From Cellulophaga omnivescoria (GTDB lineage Bacteria > Bacteroidota > Bacteroidia > Flavobacteriales > Flavobacteriaceae): a stretch of 64,000 nucleotides of DNA. Under the pieces are notes generated by a model, which saw nothing but the letters and a program-made list of their open reading frames with translations, did no database searches and was not told the DNA's origin. The DNA lies in assembly GCF_001999725.1 (NCBI RefSeq), contig NZ_MDDP01000004.1, positions 124,001 to 188,000 of the forward strand. Direction: 5' to 3'. The stretch's first letter is position 1. Each line of letters begins with the position of its first letter. Both the position numbers and the translations under genes were made by a program. Shown one piece after another: positions 34,318 through 44,201 of this stretch.

Positions 34318-35081
34318 TGACTAAAGCAGAATTAAAAGAGTTTTTAGATGTTAAGGTTGTACAATACAACAACCCAGATTTTATAGATTCTGATCCTTTA
34401 CAAATTCCACATCGCTTTACTAAAAAAGAAGATATAGAAATTGCTGGTTTTTTAACGGCAACTATAGCTTGGGGAAACCGAAAGAGTATTATTAAAAATG
34501 CAGATAAAATGATGACTCTTATGCACAACTCTCCTCACGATTTTGTGCTAAACCATTCTGATGATGATTTAGGTAACTTTAAAGGTTTTGTACACCGCAC
34601 ATTTAATGAAACCGATTTTACTTTTTTTGTACAGAGTTTAAAAAACATTTATACAAATCACGGTGGTTTAGAGGCTGTTTTTGCTAAACATATTAAAAAT
34701 AATGATTTGCAAACTGCAATCTCTAAATTTAAAGCTACTTTTTTTGAAATTGGACATCCTAAACGTACTACAAAACACATATCAGACCCTTTAAGAGGTT
34801 CTGCTGCAAAACGTATTAATATGTTTTTACGTTGGATGGTACGTGATGCTAGTAGCAAAGTAGATTTTGGCATTTGGAAAACTATAGACCCTGCACTACT
34901 CTCTTGCCCATTAGATGTGCATTCTGGCAACGTTGCGCGTAAACTTGGACTTTTAAAACGCAAACAGAATGATGCTAAAGCTTTAGCTGAATTGGATAAA
35001 AGCTTGCGTAAACTAGACCCTAAAGACCCATCTAAGTACGACTTTGCTTTGTTTGGTCTTGGAGTTTTTGAAGGGTTTTAG
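34317..35081 (+). CDS. TIGR02757-family protein of unknown function
   Basis: A 254-residue cytoplasmic protein. Features such as IAGFLTATIAWGNRKSIIKN, RTTKHISDPLRGSAAKRINM and LLSCPLDVHSGNVARKLGLL are characteristic of the TIGR02757 family, which is common in Bacteroidota and resembles the helix-hairpin-helix DNA glycosylase fold. No activity has been shown that I know of. It ends a three-gene unit and converges with pxpC. Confidence 0.85.
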   Translation: MTKAELKEFLDVKVVQYNNPDFIDSDPLQIPHRFTKKEDIEIAGFLTATIAWGNRKSIIKNADKMMTLMHNSPHDFVLNHSDDDLGNFKGFVHRTFNETDFTFFVQSLKNIYTNHGGLEAVFAKHIKNNDLQTAISKFKATFFEIGHPKRTTKHISDPLRGSAAKRINMFLRWMVRDASSKVDFGIWKTIDPALLSCPLDVHSGNVARKLGLLKRKQNDAKALAELDKSLRKLDPKDPSKYDFALFGLGVFEGF

Positions 35082-35108
35082 ATTAGATTTTTAGTTCTTC
35101 TCTATTAT

Positions 35109-35966
35109 TTATATCAAACTAAAAGCAAGTTTATCTCCAGTAAATTTCTGAGCTAATATATTTATTGCGGTGTTTGATAATTGCAACACTCTTGGGTAAC
35201 CACCTGTGGTTTGGCAATCTTTCATTAAAATTATAAGTTGCCCAGATGGAGTTAGCTGTACTGTTCCTGGTAATACTACTGATGTTATTATAGGCTCTAA
35301 AGTATTAGGCAAAAGTTCTGTTAGTTGGTACGCCATTCTACTATTATTTTTTGAAACCGTAAACACTGTATTTAATAGTTTTTTCTGTTGTTGAATAGTT
35401 AACTTATGAAACTCTGGCCCTTTATGCGCTGTAATGACTTTTTCTTCTAAATAAACATTATTTACAACTAAACTAGCGTTTGATTGCTTTTTTATAGTTA
35501 CAGCATTTTTAATAGGTAAAAAAAGATTTTTTTGTATGGTTTGATGCTGAGTAACGTTTTTAAACATACTTCTACTTTTCATAACAACATCAGTTAAAAA
35601 TCCGCCTAAAACAGCAATATAACCTCTAAAACCACTCTTTTTTGCTCCAAAAGAGAGAATATCGTTCTTTTTTACAACTATTACACTATTATTTTTTATT
35701 GGTATGCTATTTAATTTTGGCTGAAAATCCCCTCCTGTAATACAAATTCTGCTTTTACATAAAAACTGAAGTTTTGGACCTGTCATTGTAAACTCTAAAA
35801 CGGCATTATTTTTAGCATTTCCTAATAACAAATTAGCTATTAAAGCAGCTCTTTCATCCATTACACCTGCGTAAGGTACTCCGTATTGCTGGTAACCAAA
35901 CCTACCCAAATCTTGTACAGAAGTATAAAAACCAGTTTGTATAACCTTAACCATTGTAATCCTCAC
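35109..35966 (-). CDS. pxpC: 5-oxoprolinase subunit C (carboxyltransferase-like)
   Basis: A 285-residue protein of the biotin-dependent carboxyltransferase-like (AHS2, KipA) family. Features include the GRFGYQQYGVPYAGVMDERA start and a C-terminal CQTTGGYPRVLQL. With PxpA and PxpB it forms the ATP-dependent enzyme that opens 5-oxoproline to glutamate. It overlaps pxpB by 20 bases. The gene is complete. Confidence 0.92.
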   Translation of the reverse strand: MRITMVKVIQTGFYTSVQDLGRFGYQQYGVPYAGVMDERAALIANLLLGNAKNNAVLEFTMTGPKLQFLCKSRICITGGDFQPKLNSIPIKNNSVIVVKKNDILSFGAKKSGFRGYIAVLGGFLTDVVMKSRSMFKNVTQHQTIQKNLFLPIKNAVTIKKQSNASLVVNNVYLEEKVITAHKGPEFHKLTIQQQKKLLNTVFTVSKNNSRMAYQLTELLPNTLEPIITSVVLPGTVQLTPSGQLIILMKDCQTTGGYPRVLQLSNTAINILAQKFTGDKLAFSLI

Positions 35967-36675
35967 TTTCTATCTGAAAAACATTAGCATTTACTAAAGT
36001 TTTTATATCATCATACTTCTTTTTAGTAACCGAATAAAACTGAATAGCATCACCTGCTTTAGCAAAACAAGGAACATCTTTGGTTATATCAAAAAAAGGA
36101 AGTGGCGAGTTGCCAATAATATTCCAACCTCCTGGGCTTTCTACAGGGTAAACTCCCGTTTGGTTACCTCCTATTGCCACCGCACCTTTTTTAATTTTTA
36201 AACGCGGTGCTGCTTTTCTGGGCATTGCTAACTCTTCTGGCAATCCACCTAAATACAAGAACCCTGGTAAAAAACCAATAAAAAATACGGTATATACGGT
36301 TTTAGTATGCAGTGCTATAATTTGGTCTACACTAATATTTTTCTCTGCAGCTATTTCTTTAATATCTATTCCAAATTCATCTTCATAACAAACAGGAATT
36401 TTCCACAGTGTACTATTACTTTGTTTCCTTTTACTTTTCTGAGAGTATATTTGCTTTAAATTTTCAATTTCATTCGTCAAATTAATTCTAAAATCATCAA
36501 AAACTATTAAAAGAGAATTATAAGCAGTTGTTATTTCAATTCCTGATGTATAAAAAGCTTCAATTTTAGATTTAAACGCTAATACATCACTTAAAATATC
36601 TTTTGTAATAACAGGCTGCCATTCTACCAAAATAGAAGTGTCTCCAAATATTTTATAGTTTACATTAGTTGTCAT
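35947..36675 (-). CDS. pxpB: 5-oxoprolinase subunit B
   Basis: A 242-residue AHS1/KipI-family subunit. Recognisable blocks are GFLPGFLYLGGLPEELAMPR and GGNQTGVYPVESPGGWNIIG. It works with PxpC to activate and hydrolyse 5-oxoproline, a damage product of glutamine and glutamate, to glutamate. The start lies three bases from the pxpA stop, and the end overlaps pxpC, which means tight coupling. Confidence 0.93.
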   Translation of the reverse strand: MTTNVNYKIFGDTSILVEWQPVITKDILSDVLAFKSKIEAFYTSGIEITTAYNSLLIVFDDFRINLTNEIENLKQIYSQKSKRKQSNSTLWKIPVCYEDEFGIDIKEIAAEKNISVDQIIALHTKTVYTVFFIGFLPGFLYLGGLPEELAMPRKAAPRLKIKKGAVAIGGNQTGVYPVESPGGWNIIGNSPLPFFDITKDVPCFAKAGDAIQFYSVTKKKYDDIKTLVNANVFQIESEDYNG

Positions 36676-36678
36676 ATG

Positions 36679-37419
36679 TTAAGCAACATCAATATTTAAA
36701 CTCTTTAATTTATCTTTTAACTGTTTTATAATTTTTACCGCATTTGGGTTGTCTCCGTGCACACAAAACGTATCTGCTTTAATTGTTTTTATTGTTCCTT
36801 GCACAGTAACCACCTTTTTACTGTAAAACATACCGTACACATGATTAAACAGCATATCAAAATCTTGTATAACTGCATTTTTTTGTAATCTAGAAACTAG
36901 TGTTAAATCATCATTATAATTACGATCTGCAAAAGCCTCGTACTTAATTTCTAAATTTTCCTTTATTGCTATTTTTTCAATTACTGAATTGTAAGGAACA
37001 TATAATTTTACAGGTAAATTGATGCTTTTTACAGCTTTTACAACCACTTTTGCTACATTCTCATCTACAGCAGCCAAATTGTACAATGCGCCGTGTGGCT
37101 TTATATGATGCAAAGTAGTTTGTTCTTCTTCAATTACAGTAAGTAAGTTTAGTAGTTGTTTTTGAATAGAATTTAATAACTCCTGGTTACTCATTTTCAT
37201 TACAACCCTTCCAAAGTTTTCTTTATCTGGAAAAGAAGGATGTGCACCTATTTTTACGTTATGTTTTTTTGCTAAACCTACAATGTGTTTCATTAAATCT
37301 ATAGTACCAGCGTGTCCGCCACAAGCTATATTACAGGAGGAAATATAAGGCATTAATTGCGACTCATTACCAACACCCTCACCAACATCTACATTAATAT
37401 CTATAGTTTTTTCTGTCAT
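36679..37419 (-). CDS. pxpA: 5-oxoprolinase subunit A
   Basis: A 246-residue LamB/YcsF-family protein. DINVDVGEGVGNE at the N-terminus, CNIACGGHAGT near 30-40, KIGAHPSFPDKENFGR and HHIKPHGALYN are the family blocks. It is the catalytic hydrolase component. Its ATG overlaps the end of the NRAMP-type gene by one base, so transport and oxoprolinase are produced together. Confidence 0.94.
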   Translation of the reverse strand: MTEKTIDINVDVGEGVGNESQLMPYISSCNIACGGHAGTIDLMKHIVGLAKKHNVKIGAHPSFPDKENFGRVVMKMSNQELLNSIQKQLLNLLTVIEEEQTTLHHIKPHGALYNLAAVDENVAKVVVKAVKSINLPVKLYVPYNSVIEKIAIKENLEIKYEAFADRNYNDDLTLVSRLQKNAVIQDFDMLFNHVYGMFYSKKVVTVQGTIKTIKADTFCVHGDNPNAVKIIKQLKDKLKSLNIDVA

Positions 37420-38651
37420 TAAAATAAGTTTAAAGAAAATACTTTATTTAAGGTTGCAACAGATAGTAAAATACTAATTGCAAGAATTATAAAGCCTAGT
37501 ATATTTTGTTTTATATTGTTTTTGTATACACCTAAAACCGACTTTTTATTCATTATCCATAATAAAAAAGCAGCTATAATTGGTAGTAAAATTCCGTTTG
37601 CTATCTGAGCAAATTTTATAATGTCAATAGGTTTAATTCCTAATGAAGAAAATACAACACCTAAAAACAAAATAAACATCCAAACAGCTCTAAATTTTGA
37701 TGATTTTAAGTTTGTAGACCACCCCAAACAACCACAAGTAACATAAGCTGCAGCTAATGGAGCCGTAATTGCGCTAGTAATACCAGCTGCAAATAAACCA
37801 ATAGCTAAAAAGTACTTAGCAAAGCTACCAAACAAAGGAGCTAAACCTTTAGCTAAATCTGCGGCAGAACTAACCTCACTACCTTGTATTGCCGCAGCAG
37901 AAATTATAACGCACATAGATACTATACCACCTAAAATAACTGCTACAATAGTATCTTTACGAGCATATTGTAAATCGGTAACAGATTTCCATTTTTCACT
38001 CACCAAAGATGCGTGTAAAAACAAATTATAAGGCACAACGGTTGTTCCTATTAAGGCAATAACGGTTAATAAACCGTCTTTAGGTAGACTTGGCTTAAAA
38101 ATGCTGCTAAAAATTGCTAATAGATCTGGTTTGGTAATAATTGCAGTAATTAAAAAAGCCAAACTCATTGCTATTACTAAAGAAATTAACGCTTTTTCTA
38201 AAACCTTATAATTACCAATAAATAGTAATACAAAAGCTATAATACCAATTAATATACTTAAGTAGTTCAAAGAAAAACTACCTATATTTATATAAGAATC
38301 TCCTAATATCGTTTCTAATCCAAGTATACCACCACTAATATTACCTGCCTCATAAACAGCATTACCTATAACAATTGCAGAAAGTATAAGAACTATGGTT
38401 AACCATTTTACAATTGGATTTTTAATTTCTGTACGTATAATTTTGCTTAGTCCTTTTTGAGATACAATACCTACTCTGGCAGACATCTCTTGCAATACAA
38501 TTGTTGCCACAATAGAAAGTACCATTGCCCAAAGCAATGCAAACCCAAAATAAACTCCCGCTAGTGTACATACTGTAATAGTTCCTGGACCAATAAAAGC
38601 AGCAGCTATAAGCGGCCCTGGACCAATGTTTTTAAACCATTTTTTTATCAT
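37419..38651 (-). CDS. NRAMP-fold transporter lacking the canonical metal-site motifs
   Basis: A 410-residue protein with about 11 membrane helices. The first helix reads IGPGTITVCTL where divalent-metal NRAMPs have DPGN, and the sixth-helix motif reads VPYN where they have MPHN. The residues that bind metal are therefore changed. Its position as first gene of the pxpA-pxpB-pxpC operon parallels ycsG in Bacillus. I infer a carrier for 5-oxoproline or a related solute, or a different ion. This has not been shown. Confidence 0.85.
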   Translation of the reverse strand: MIKKWFKNIGPGPLIAAAFIGPGTITVCTLAGVYFGFALLWAMVLSIVATIVLQEMSARVGIVSQKGLSKIIRTEIKNPIVKWLTIVLILSAIVIGNAVYEAGNISGGILGLETILGDSYINIGSFSLNYLSILIGIIAFVLLFIGNYKVLEKALISLVIAMSLAFLITAIITKPDLLAIFSSIFKPSLPKDGLLTVIALIGTTVVPYNLFLHASLVSEKWKSVTDLQYARKDTIVAVILGGIVSMCVIISAAAIQGSEVSSAADLAKGLAPLFGSFAKYFLAIGLFAAGITSAITAPLAAAYVTCGCLGWSTNLKSSKFRAVWMFILFLGVVFSSLGIKPIDIIKFAQIANGILLPIIAAFLLWIMNKKSVLGVYKNNIKQNILGFIILAISILLSVATLNKVFSLNLF

Positions 38652-38764
38652 TCTGTAGGTTGGTTATTTAATGTAAGTTGAAAGATAAAAAACTTATAAG
38701 TTTATTACATTTAAAATGTGACAAATATTAAATAATGTATTCTATTGTTTTAGCTTGTTAAAAC

Positions 38765-40300
38765 TTACCCCAACCACCCTTCTCTGTCTAAACTACGGTA
38801 TTGTATAGCTTCAGAAATGTGATCTCCTAAAATAGCATCAGAATTAGCCAAATCTGCAATAGTTCTAGCCACTTTTAAAATTCGGTCGTACGCTCTGGCA
38901 GATAAATTTAAACGCTCCATAGCGTTTTTTAACAACTCTTTAGACGGCTTATCTAAAACACAATACTCTCGTATTTGCTTGGTATTCATCTGTGCATTAT
39001 AATGTATGTTTTCTAAGGCTTCAAAACGTTTTGTTTGTACTTCTCTTGCCGCAGTAACACGTTTTCTAATCTCTACGCTACTTTCTCCTTTACGTTCTTC
39101 TGATAGCTTTTCAAAAGGAACAGGAGTAACTTCAATATGTATGTCTATACGGTCTAATAACGGTCCTGATATTTTACTTAAGTACCGTTGCATTTCTGCA
39201 GGTGAAGATGTTACAGGAGCATCTGGATCGTTAAAGTAGCCTCCCGGACTAGGATTCATACTTGCAACTAACATAAAACTACTAGGATAGGTTACCGTAA
39301 AACGCGCTCTAGCAATGGTTACCTCTCTATCTTCTATTGGTTGGCGCATAACTTCTAGTACTTTACGCTCAAACTCGGGCAGCTCATCTAAAAATAAAAC
39401 TCCGTTATGCGATAATGATATTTCTCCTGGCTGTGGGTAACTTCCGCCGCCTACTAAAGCAGCAGAGCTTATGGTGTGGTGTGGATTTCTAAACGGACGT
39501 TGACTCATTAGTCCAGCATTTTTAATTTTACCTACCACACTGTGTATTTTTGTGGTTTCTAAAGCTTCATGCAGGGTCATTGGAGGCAAAATAGAAGGTA
39601 AACGCTTGGCTAACATTGTTTTTCCTGCTCCAGGAGGACCAATTAGTATAATGTTGTGTCCGCCTGCTGCTGCAATTTCCATACTACGCTTAATACTTTC
39701 TTGGCCTTTAACATCAGAAAAATCGAACTCTGGAAACTCTAAACTTTTATAAAACTCGGTTCTTGTATCTACAATGGTTTGCTCTAAAGGAACATCTTTA
39801 TCAAAAAAATCTATAACCTCTGTAATTTTTTCTACACCAAATACTTTTAAGCCAGAGACAATTGCCGCTTCTTTTACATTTTGTTTTGGTAAAATAAAAC
39901 CTTCAAACCCTTCCTCTTGTGCTTTAATAGCAATGGGCAAAGCACCTGTAATGGGTTGCAAACTTCCATCTAAGGAAATTTCTCCCATTATTAAATACTT
40001 TTCAATATTATCTGATTTTATTTGTCCGGATGCACTTAAAATTCCTATTGCCAAGGTTAAATCATAGGCAGAACCTTCTTTACGTAGGTCTGCCGGAGCC
40101 ATATTTATAGTTATTTTTTTACCTGGAATTTTGTAACCATTGTTCTGCAAAGCCGCAGCAATTCTATAGTTACTTTCTTTTATAGCATTATCTGGCAAAC
40201 CTACTAAATGGTAGCCAATACCTTTATTAATATTAACTTCTACTGTAATAGTTGTAGCCTCTACCCCAAATACAGCACTACCAAAAACCTTTGTAAGCAT
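38765..40300 (-). CDS. YifB/ComM-type magnesium chelatase-like AAA ATPase
   Basis: A 511-residue protein with a Lon-like N-terminal domain (about 1-165), an AAA+ domain with Walker A GPPGAGKT (about 219-226) and a C-terminal Mg-chelatase region. ComM of naturally competent bacteria is a hexameric helicase that helps branch migration during transformation. The gene is also widespread in non-competent species. It stands alone between the pxp operon and the penicillin acylase gene. Confidence 0.94.
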   Translation of the reverse strand: MLTKVFGSAVFGVEATTITVEVNINKGIGYHLVGLPDNAIKESNYRIAAALQNNGYKIPGKKITINMAPADLRKEGSAYDLTLAIGILSASGQIKSDNIEKYLIMGEISLDGSLQPITGALPIAIKAQEEGFEGFILPKQNVKEAAIVSGLKVFGVEKITEVIDFFDKDVPLEQTIVDTRTEFYKSLEFPEFDFSDVKGQESIKRSMEIAAAGGHNIILIGPPGAGKTMLAKRLPSILPPMTLHEALETTKIHSVVGKIKNAGLMSQRPFRNPHHTISSAALVGGGSYPQPGEISLSHNGVLFLDELPEFERKVLEVMRQPIEDREVTIARARFTVTYPSSFMLVASMNPSPGGYFNDPDAPVTSSPAEMQRYLSKISGPLLDRIDIHIEVTPVPFEKLSEERKGESSVEIRKRVTAAREVQTKRFEALENIHYNAQMNTKQIREYCVLDKPSKELLKNAMERLNLSARAYDRILKVARTIADLANSDAILGDHISEAIQYRSLDREGWLG

Positions 40301-40389
40301 TAATTATTTTTTTCTTAAAAGTAAGAAAAATATTCTAAAATGAACAATTGTTTATTTAACGGTGAATTTAAAACTGCAAATAAAAACCA

Positions 40390-42789
40390 CTAGTCATTTT
40401 CAACATCTGCCTTAAAAACTAACAACGATTTTTTTGTAGCAATAATTTCATCTTTATTCATCATCATTTTACGAAACTCACCATTTAAATACATTTTAGC
40501 TTGGTCGTTATAATGAGAGCTAAACGGACTGCCAGATTGTCCTGTAGGAAGTATACTTACACTATTTTCTATATCAGAAAAATCTATAACCCTACGTGTA
40601 GATGGGCCAGATGTTACTTTGTAAATACTATCTTCACTATACGTAAACCCCATATTATTTATAACCTCTTTAGTGCCATTTACAGGAAAAGGCCCTACAT
40701 TAAAGTACTTACGTAACGCTTTTACTTTGCCAATAGGATGCTCGTGTTCTAGTGTGTGTATTTTTCCCCAAGTCCAAGTTTCCGTATCTTCTCCAAACTG
40801 TTTTTTTAACGATGACAATGCTGCTGTAAATGAAGATTGAAAAATATCATCTGAAGTTTCTACTTTATTGGTATTTACATTATCCCACCATATTGATGAT
40901 TTATTAGTAACCAAAGGTGCTATTAACCTTTTATGAAAATGTGTTGTGAGTAATTGGTTAAATAGCTCCTCTCCCAACTCATCTTTAAAAGTATGCTTTA
41001 ACATATAAAACACCCAACGTTGGTAAACGCTAGATTCTACACTGTTTACCGTAGCACTACCATCCCAATTGGTAAGTTTATCTAACAATTTAATGTCGTT
41101 AATATTTAGCTTACTAATGTCTATATTCTTTGCCATATTGGTAACAGTAGTTGGGTCTACAGCAGATGTTACGTCTGTTATCATTTTAGAAACCGACTCC
41201 AAATTCCAATCATTTTTGGGCTTTAACAACTGCTCTATACGTTTGGCTCTGTTTTCTGGCAAATAGTATCCAGGAAAAAATCTTCCGTTTATAGTGTCTG
41301 GCTGGTTGTTTGCAGAATACACAAACTCCCAAGGCGGGTTTTCTGCATGGGGATTATCTGAAAAATCTAAAAACGTACCACGTTCTTGTGTTCCATTAGA
41401 ACCGTTTAAAATTAATTTGGTATTGGTACTATCGGGCATTTCATAAAGTTTTGCCGTTGCCCACCAAGCTACATTACCTTCTGCGTCTCCGTACATTATA
41501 TTTAGCCCTGGAGCATGTAAATCTCTTAAATGACGCTTAAAAGTGCTCATAGACTCTGAATGCGACATACCATAAAGCGCACCAAGTAATTTGTTTTCTA
41601 CCTGCGTATATATCCAAGATATAGTTACTGGTTTTTCTCCTGATACACTGGCAGCAACTCCATTTAATACGGCTCCGTGTCTGGTAGTTTTTACAGTAAA
41701 TTTTACATCATCCTCACCTTTTACCTTTATTGTTTTGTGCTTATAATGGTATTTTCTCCAGCCATTTTCTGTTTTATACTGTGTAGTATCTTTTGGGTTG
41801 GTTTCTTCGTAATAAAAATCTACATCATCATTCTCAAACATTGTTAAACCATAAGCCAATTGCCTATTGTGTGCCAATAAAGGAAAAGGAACTCCCGCTA
41901 AATGGTACCCATATTTTTTATAAGTTGGAGTACTTAAATGGGCTTCATACCAAACGGTTGGCTGAGAAAAACCTATATGCGGATCGTTTGCTAAAATTAC
42001 AGCTCTATTTTTTGTTTTTTCAGGCGATAAAACCCAACTATTACTCCCCTCAAACAAAGGAACTGGTAAATTTTTAAATGAAGATGCCAATTTACTAGCT
42101 AAATTAAGCTGTAAGGTATCTTTTAATGGGTCGTAATTTTTTATAAGTGTAGAGTTTGGTTCTGTGTTAACAGATAAATCTTGCAAATAAGCAGCTCCTA
42201 GCTTGTTTTTTATAGTACTAAGCAATGGATCTGTTTTATGAGCCATTGCAAAGCTAAAAGCCATATACCCAATGGTATTATGAATATCTTTAAGTGTAAA
42301 CGGACGTTTGTTAACACCTGTAAGGTAAAATTCTACAGGAGTTGGCCCCTCTTCCTGAAACTGGTTAATACCATCTAAATAAGCCTCTGCCAATTGCACA
42401 TAATCACTATTTGGATCTAAGTTTGCAACTGTTCGCTTAGAGTAATCATCAATACCCAACGACAAAAATAATTTATCGGTCTCTATTAATTCTTCTCCAA
42501 AAATTTCTGATAATTCTCCTGGACCAATTCTCCTTAACAATTCCATTTGCCACAACCTATCTTGCGCATGAACATAGCCTAAAGCACGTATTGCGTCTTT
42601 TTCTGTGGCACCATAAATGTGCGGAATTCCGTAGTTGTCATAATAAACATCTACTTGGTTAGATAAATTTTTTAAGTCTTTTTCTCCTTCATATTCAGGA
42701 GTTAAGGAATATATAAATATACAAAAGGCTAAAAATAACAGCCCCAAAACAGGAATGGCTATTTTTAGAATCTTTTTTAGTCGGCGCAT
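40390..42789 (-). CDS. Penicillin acylase-family Ntn hydrolase
   Basis: A 799-residue precursor with an N-terminal signal or anchor helix (about 9-28). Self-cleavage is expected before Ser249 in GSNSWVLS, which becomes the N-terminal nucleophile. Further blocks are NDPHIGFSQPTVWYEAHL-like and the late MFENDDVDFY. Family members cleave amide bonds of penicillins, acyl-homoserine lactones or other N-acyl compounds. The substrate here is not evident. It begins 84 bases after tilS ends on the same strand, so it may be read through from that unit. Confidence 0.93.
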   Translation of the reverse strand: MRRLKKILKIAIPVLGLLFLAFCIFIYSLTPEYEGEKDLKNLSNQVDVYYDNYGIPHIYGATEKDAIRALGYVHAQDRLWQMELLRRIGPGELSEIFGEELIETDKLFLSLGIDDYSKRTVANLDPNSDYVQLAEAYLDGINQFQEEGPTPVEFYLTGVNKRPFTLKDIHNTIGYMAFSFAMAHKTDPLLSTIKNKLGAAYLQDLSVNTEPNSTLIKNYDPLKDTLQLNLASKLASSFKNLPVPLFEGSNSWVLSPEKTKNRAVILANDPHIGFSQPTVWYEAHLSTPTYKKYGYHLAGVPFPLLAHNRQLAYGLTMFENDDVDFYYEETNPKDTTQYKTENGWRKYHYKHKTIKVKGEDDVKFTVKTTRHGAVLNGVAASVSGEKPVTISWIYTQVENKLLGALYGMSHSESMSTFKRHLRDLHAPGLNIMYGDAEGNVAWWATAKLYEMPDSTNTKLILNGSNGTQERGTFLDFSDNPHAENPPWEFVYSANNQPDTINGRFFPGYYLPENRAKRIEQLLKPKNDWNLESVSKMITDVTSAVDPTTVTNMAKNIDISKLNINDIKLLDKLTNWDGSATVNSVESSVYQRWVFYMLKHTFKDELGEELFNQLLTTHFHKRLIAPLVTNKSSIWWDNVNTNKVETSDDIFQSSFTAALSSLKKQFGEDTETWTWGKIHTLEHEHPIGKVKALRKYFNVGPFPVNGTKEVINNMGFTYSEDSIYKVTSGPSTRRVIDFSDIENSVSILPTGQSGSPFSSHYNDQAKMYLNGEFRKMMMNKDEIIATKKSLLVFKADVEND

Positions 42790-42873
42790 GGGGTAGGTTG
42801 TTTGCCTAAAGGTAAAATTAAATTTTAAAAATGGAAACCTATTTAGCTGCTATAATTAAAAAAAAGGCAGGTA

Positions 42874-44181
42874 TTATTTTACTAGACTGATTTTTAAAAC
42901 GTTATCGCACCCAGCAGCTACTTTAAATCTATTATCTGCACGCTTACCTACTACCCAAACTATGTTAGACCCGGAGCATAATAACCACTGTTCATCCTTT
43001 TCTACAACACTAAGTTTTATATCTTTATAATATTTACTAAGCTTTTTTTTACCTTTTTGTCCAAACGGATAAAAAACATCTCCCTCTTCCCTTTTACGTA
43101 AAACCAGCGGAAACTTTAATTTAGACTTATCTACATAAATGGTGGTATTATTAGTAATTCCTATTTCAGATACATTTTTAAAATGCAATTTTATAGGATA
43201 ACTTACAGTTTCTTGGTCTTTGTTCACCAAATACACGTCAGAATTAGCTTCTTTAAGCTCTTGTAACAACAAGTTTTCTCTATTTTTTACCAACCTGTGC
43301 GTTCTAGACAAAACCTGTTTACCGCTCATTGCAGTTAGTAAATTGGCTACATCTTGCCATTCTGTAAAACCATAATCACTAAACAATGCATACAAATAGG
43401 TTTTTAAAGGGTTATAAGTAATTAATTTGGCTACAGACACTTCTATAAATCCATTTTTATGTACAAATAATTCTTTTTTAAGAAGTGTGGTATAATCTTC
43501 CGCCAAAACAGAAGTCTCTTGTAAGTAAACTTGTGTATTATTAAAATTTTGTAAAAACGTAGGATGCAATTCTTTTAATTCTGGTACAATTTTATGTCTT
43601 ATTCTGTTTCTTAAATATTTGGTTTCTTTATTGCTTTTATCTTCTCGCCATATAATATTGTTTTGCTTAGCAAAATTTTCTATCTGATTACGAGTAAAAG
43701 GTAATAATGGTCTAGCCAATGCACTAGTTTTTGATGGTATACCCAACAGACCATCTACCCCGGTACCACGAGATAAATTAATTAAAAAAGTTTCTAAATT
43801 ATCATCTGCTTGATGACCTGTTAACACGGTTTCTAGGTTGTTTTCTTTAACTAATTTAGCAAACCAAGCGTACCTTAAGTCTCTTGCCGCCATTTGAACA
43901 GAAACTTTATTCTTATTAACATAACCAACTGTATTAAAATTAGTTACAAAAATTTTTTTGTGTAATTGGTGTGCTAAACTTCTAACAAATTCTTCGTCAT
44001 CGTCACTAGCTTTGTCACGTAACTTAAAATTACAATGTGCAATAGAAAACTCTAGGTTTAATTGTGCACATAAATGTGCCAAAACAACGCTATCTACACC
44101 ACCACTACAAGCAACCAAAAATGGACGTTGTAACAGCAATGGAAAATTAGCTTTAATATGATTTTTAAATTCTTTTAGCAC
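42874..44181 (-). CDS. tilS: tRNA(Ile)-lysidine synthase
   Basis: A 435-residue PP-loop ATPase (SGGVDS at 26-31) that adds lysine to C34 of the CAU-anticodon isoleucine tRNA, so that it reads AUA. A C-terminal domain (about 360-435) is present, and the length matches the usual family size. It lies 20 bases after pabB and 487 bases into a shared transcript with pabB and the FMN reductase gene. It is an essential gene in most bacteria. Confidence 0.95.
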   Translation of the reverse strand: MLKEFKNHIKANFPLLLQRPFLVACSGGVDSVVLAHLCAQLNLEFSIAHCNFKLRDKASDDDEEFVRSLAHQLHKKIFVTNFNTVGYVNKNKVSVQMAARDLRYAWFAKLVKENNLETVLTGHQADDNLETFLINLSRGTGVDGLLGIPSKTSALARPLLPFTRNQIENFAKQNNIIWREDKSNKETKYLRNRIRHKIVPELKELHPTFLQNFNNTQVYLQETSVLAEDYTTLLKKELFVHKNGFIEVSVAKLITYNPLKTYLYALFSDYGFTEWQDVANLLTAMSGKQVLSRTHRLVKNRENLLLQELKEANSDVYLVNKDQETVSYPIKLHFKNVSEIGITNNTTIYVDKSKLKFPLVLRKREEGDVFYPFGQKGKKKLSKYYKDIKLSVVEKDEQWLLCSGSNIVWVVGKRADNRFKVAAGCDNVLKISLVK

Positions 44182-44201
44182 ACTACAAATGTAACTAAAG
44201 T

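Noticed and set aside
44186-44193. -7 match TACATTTG before tilS
   Set aside because: It would start the transcript at or inside the start codon of tilS, which is better explained as part of the pabB unit.
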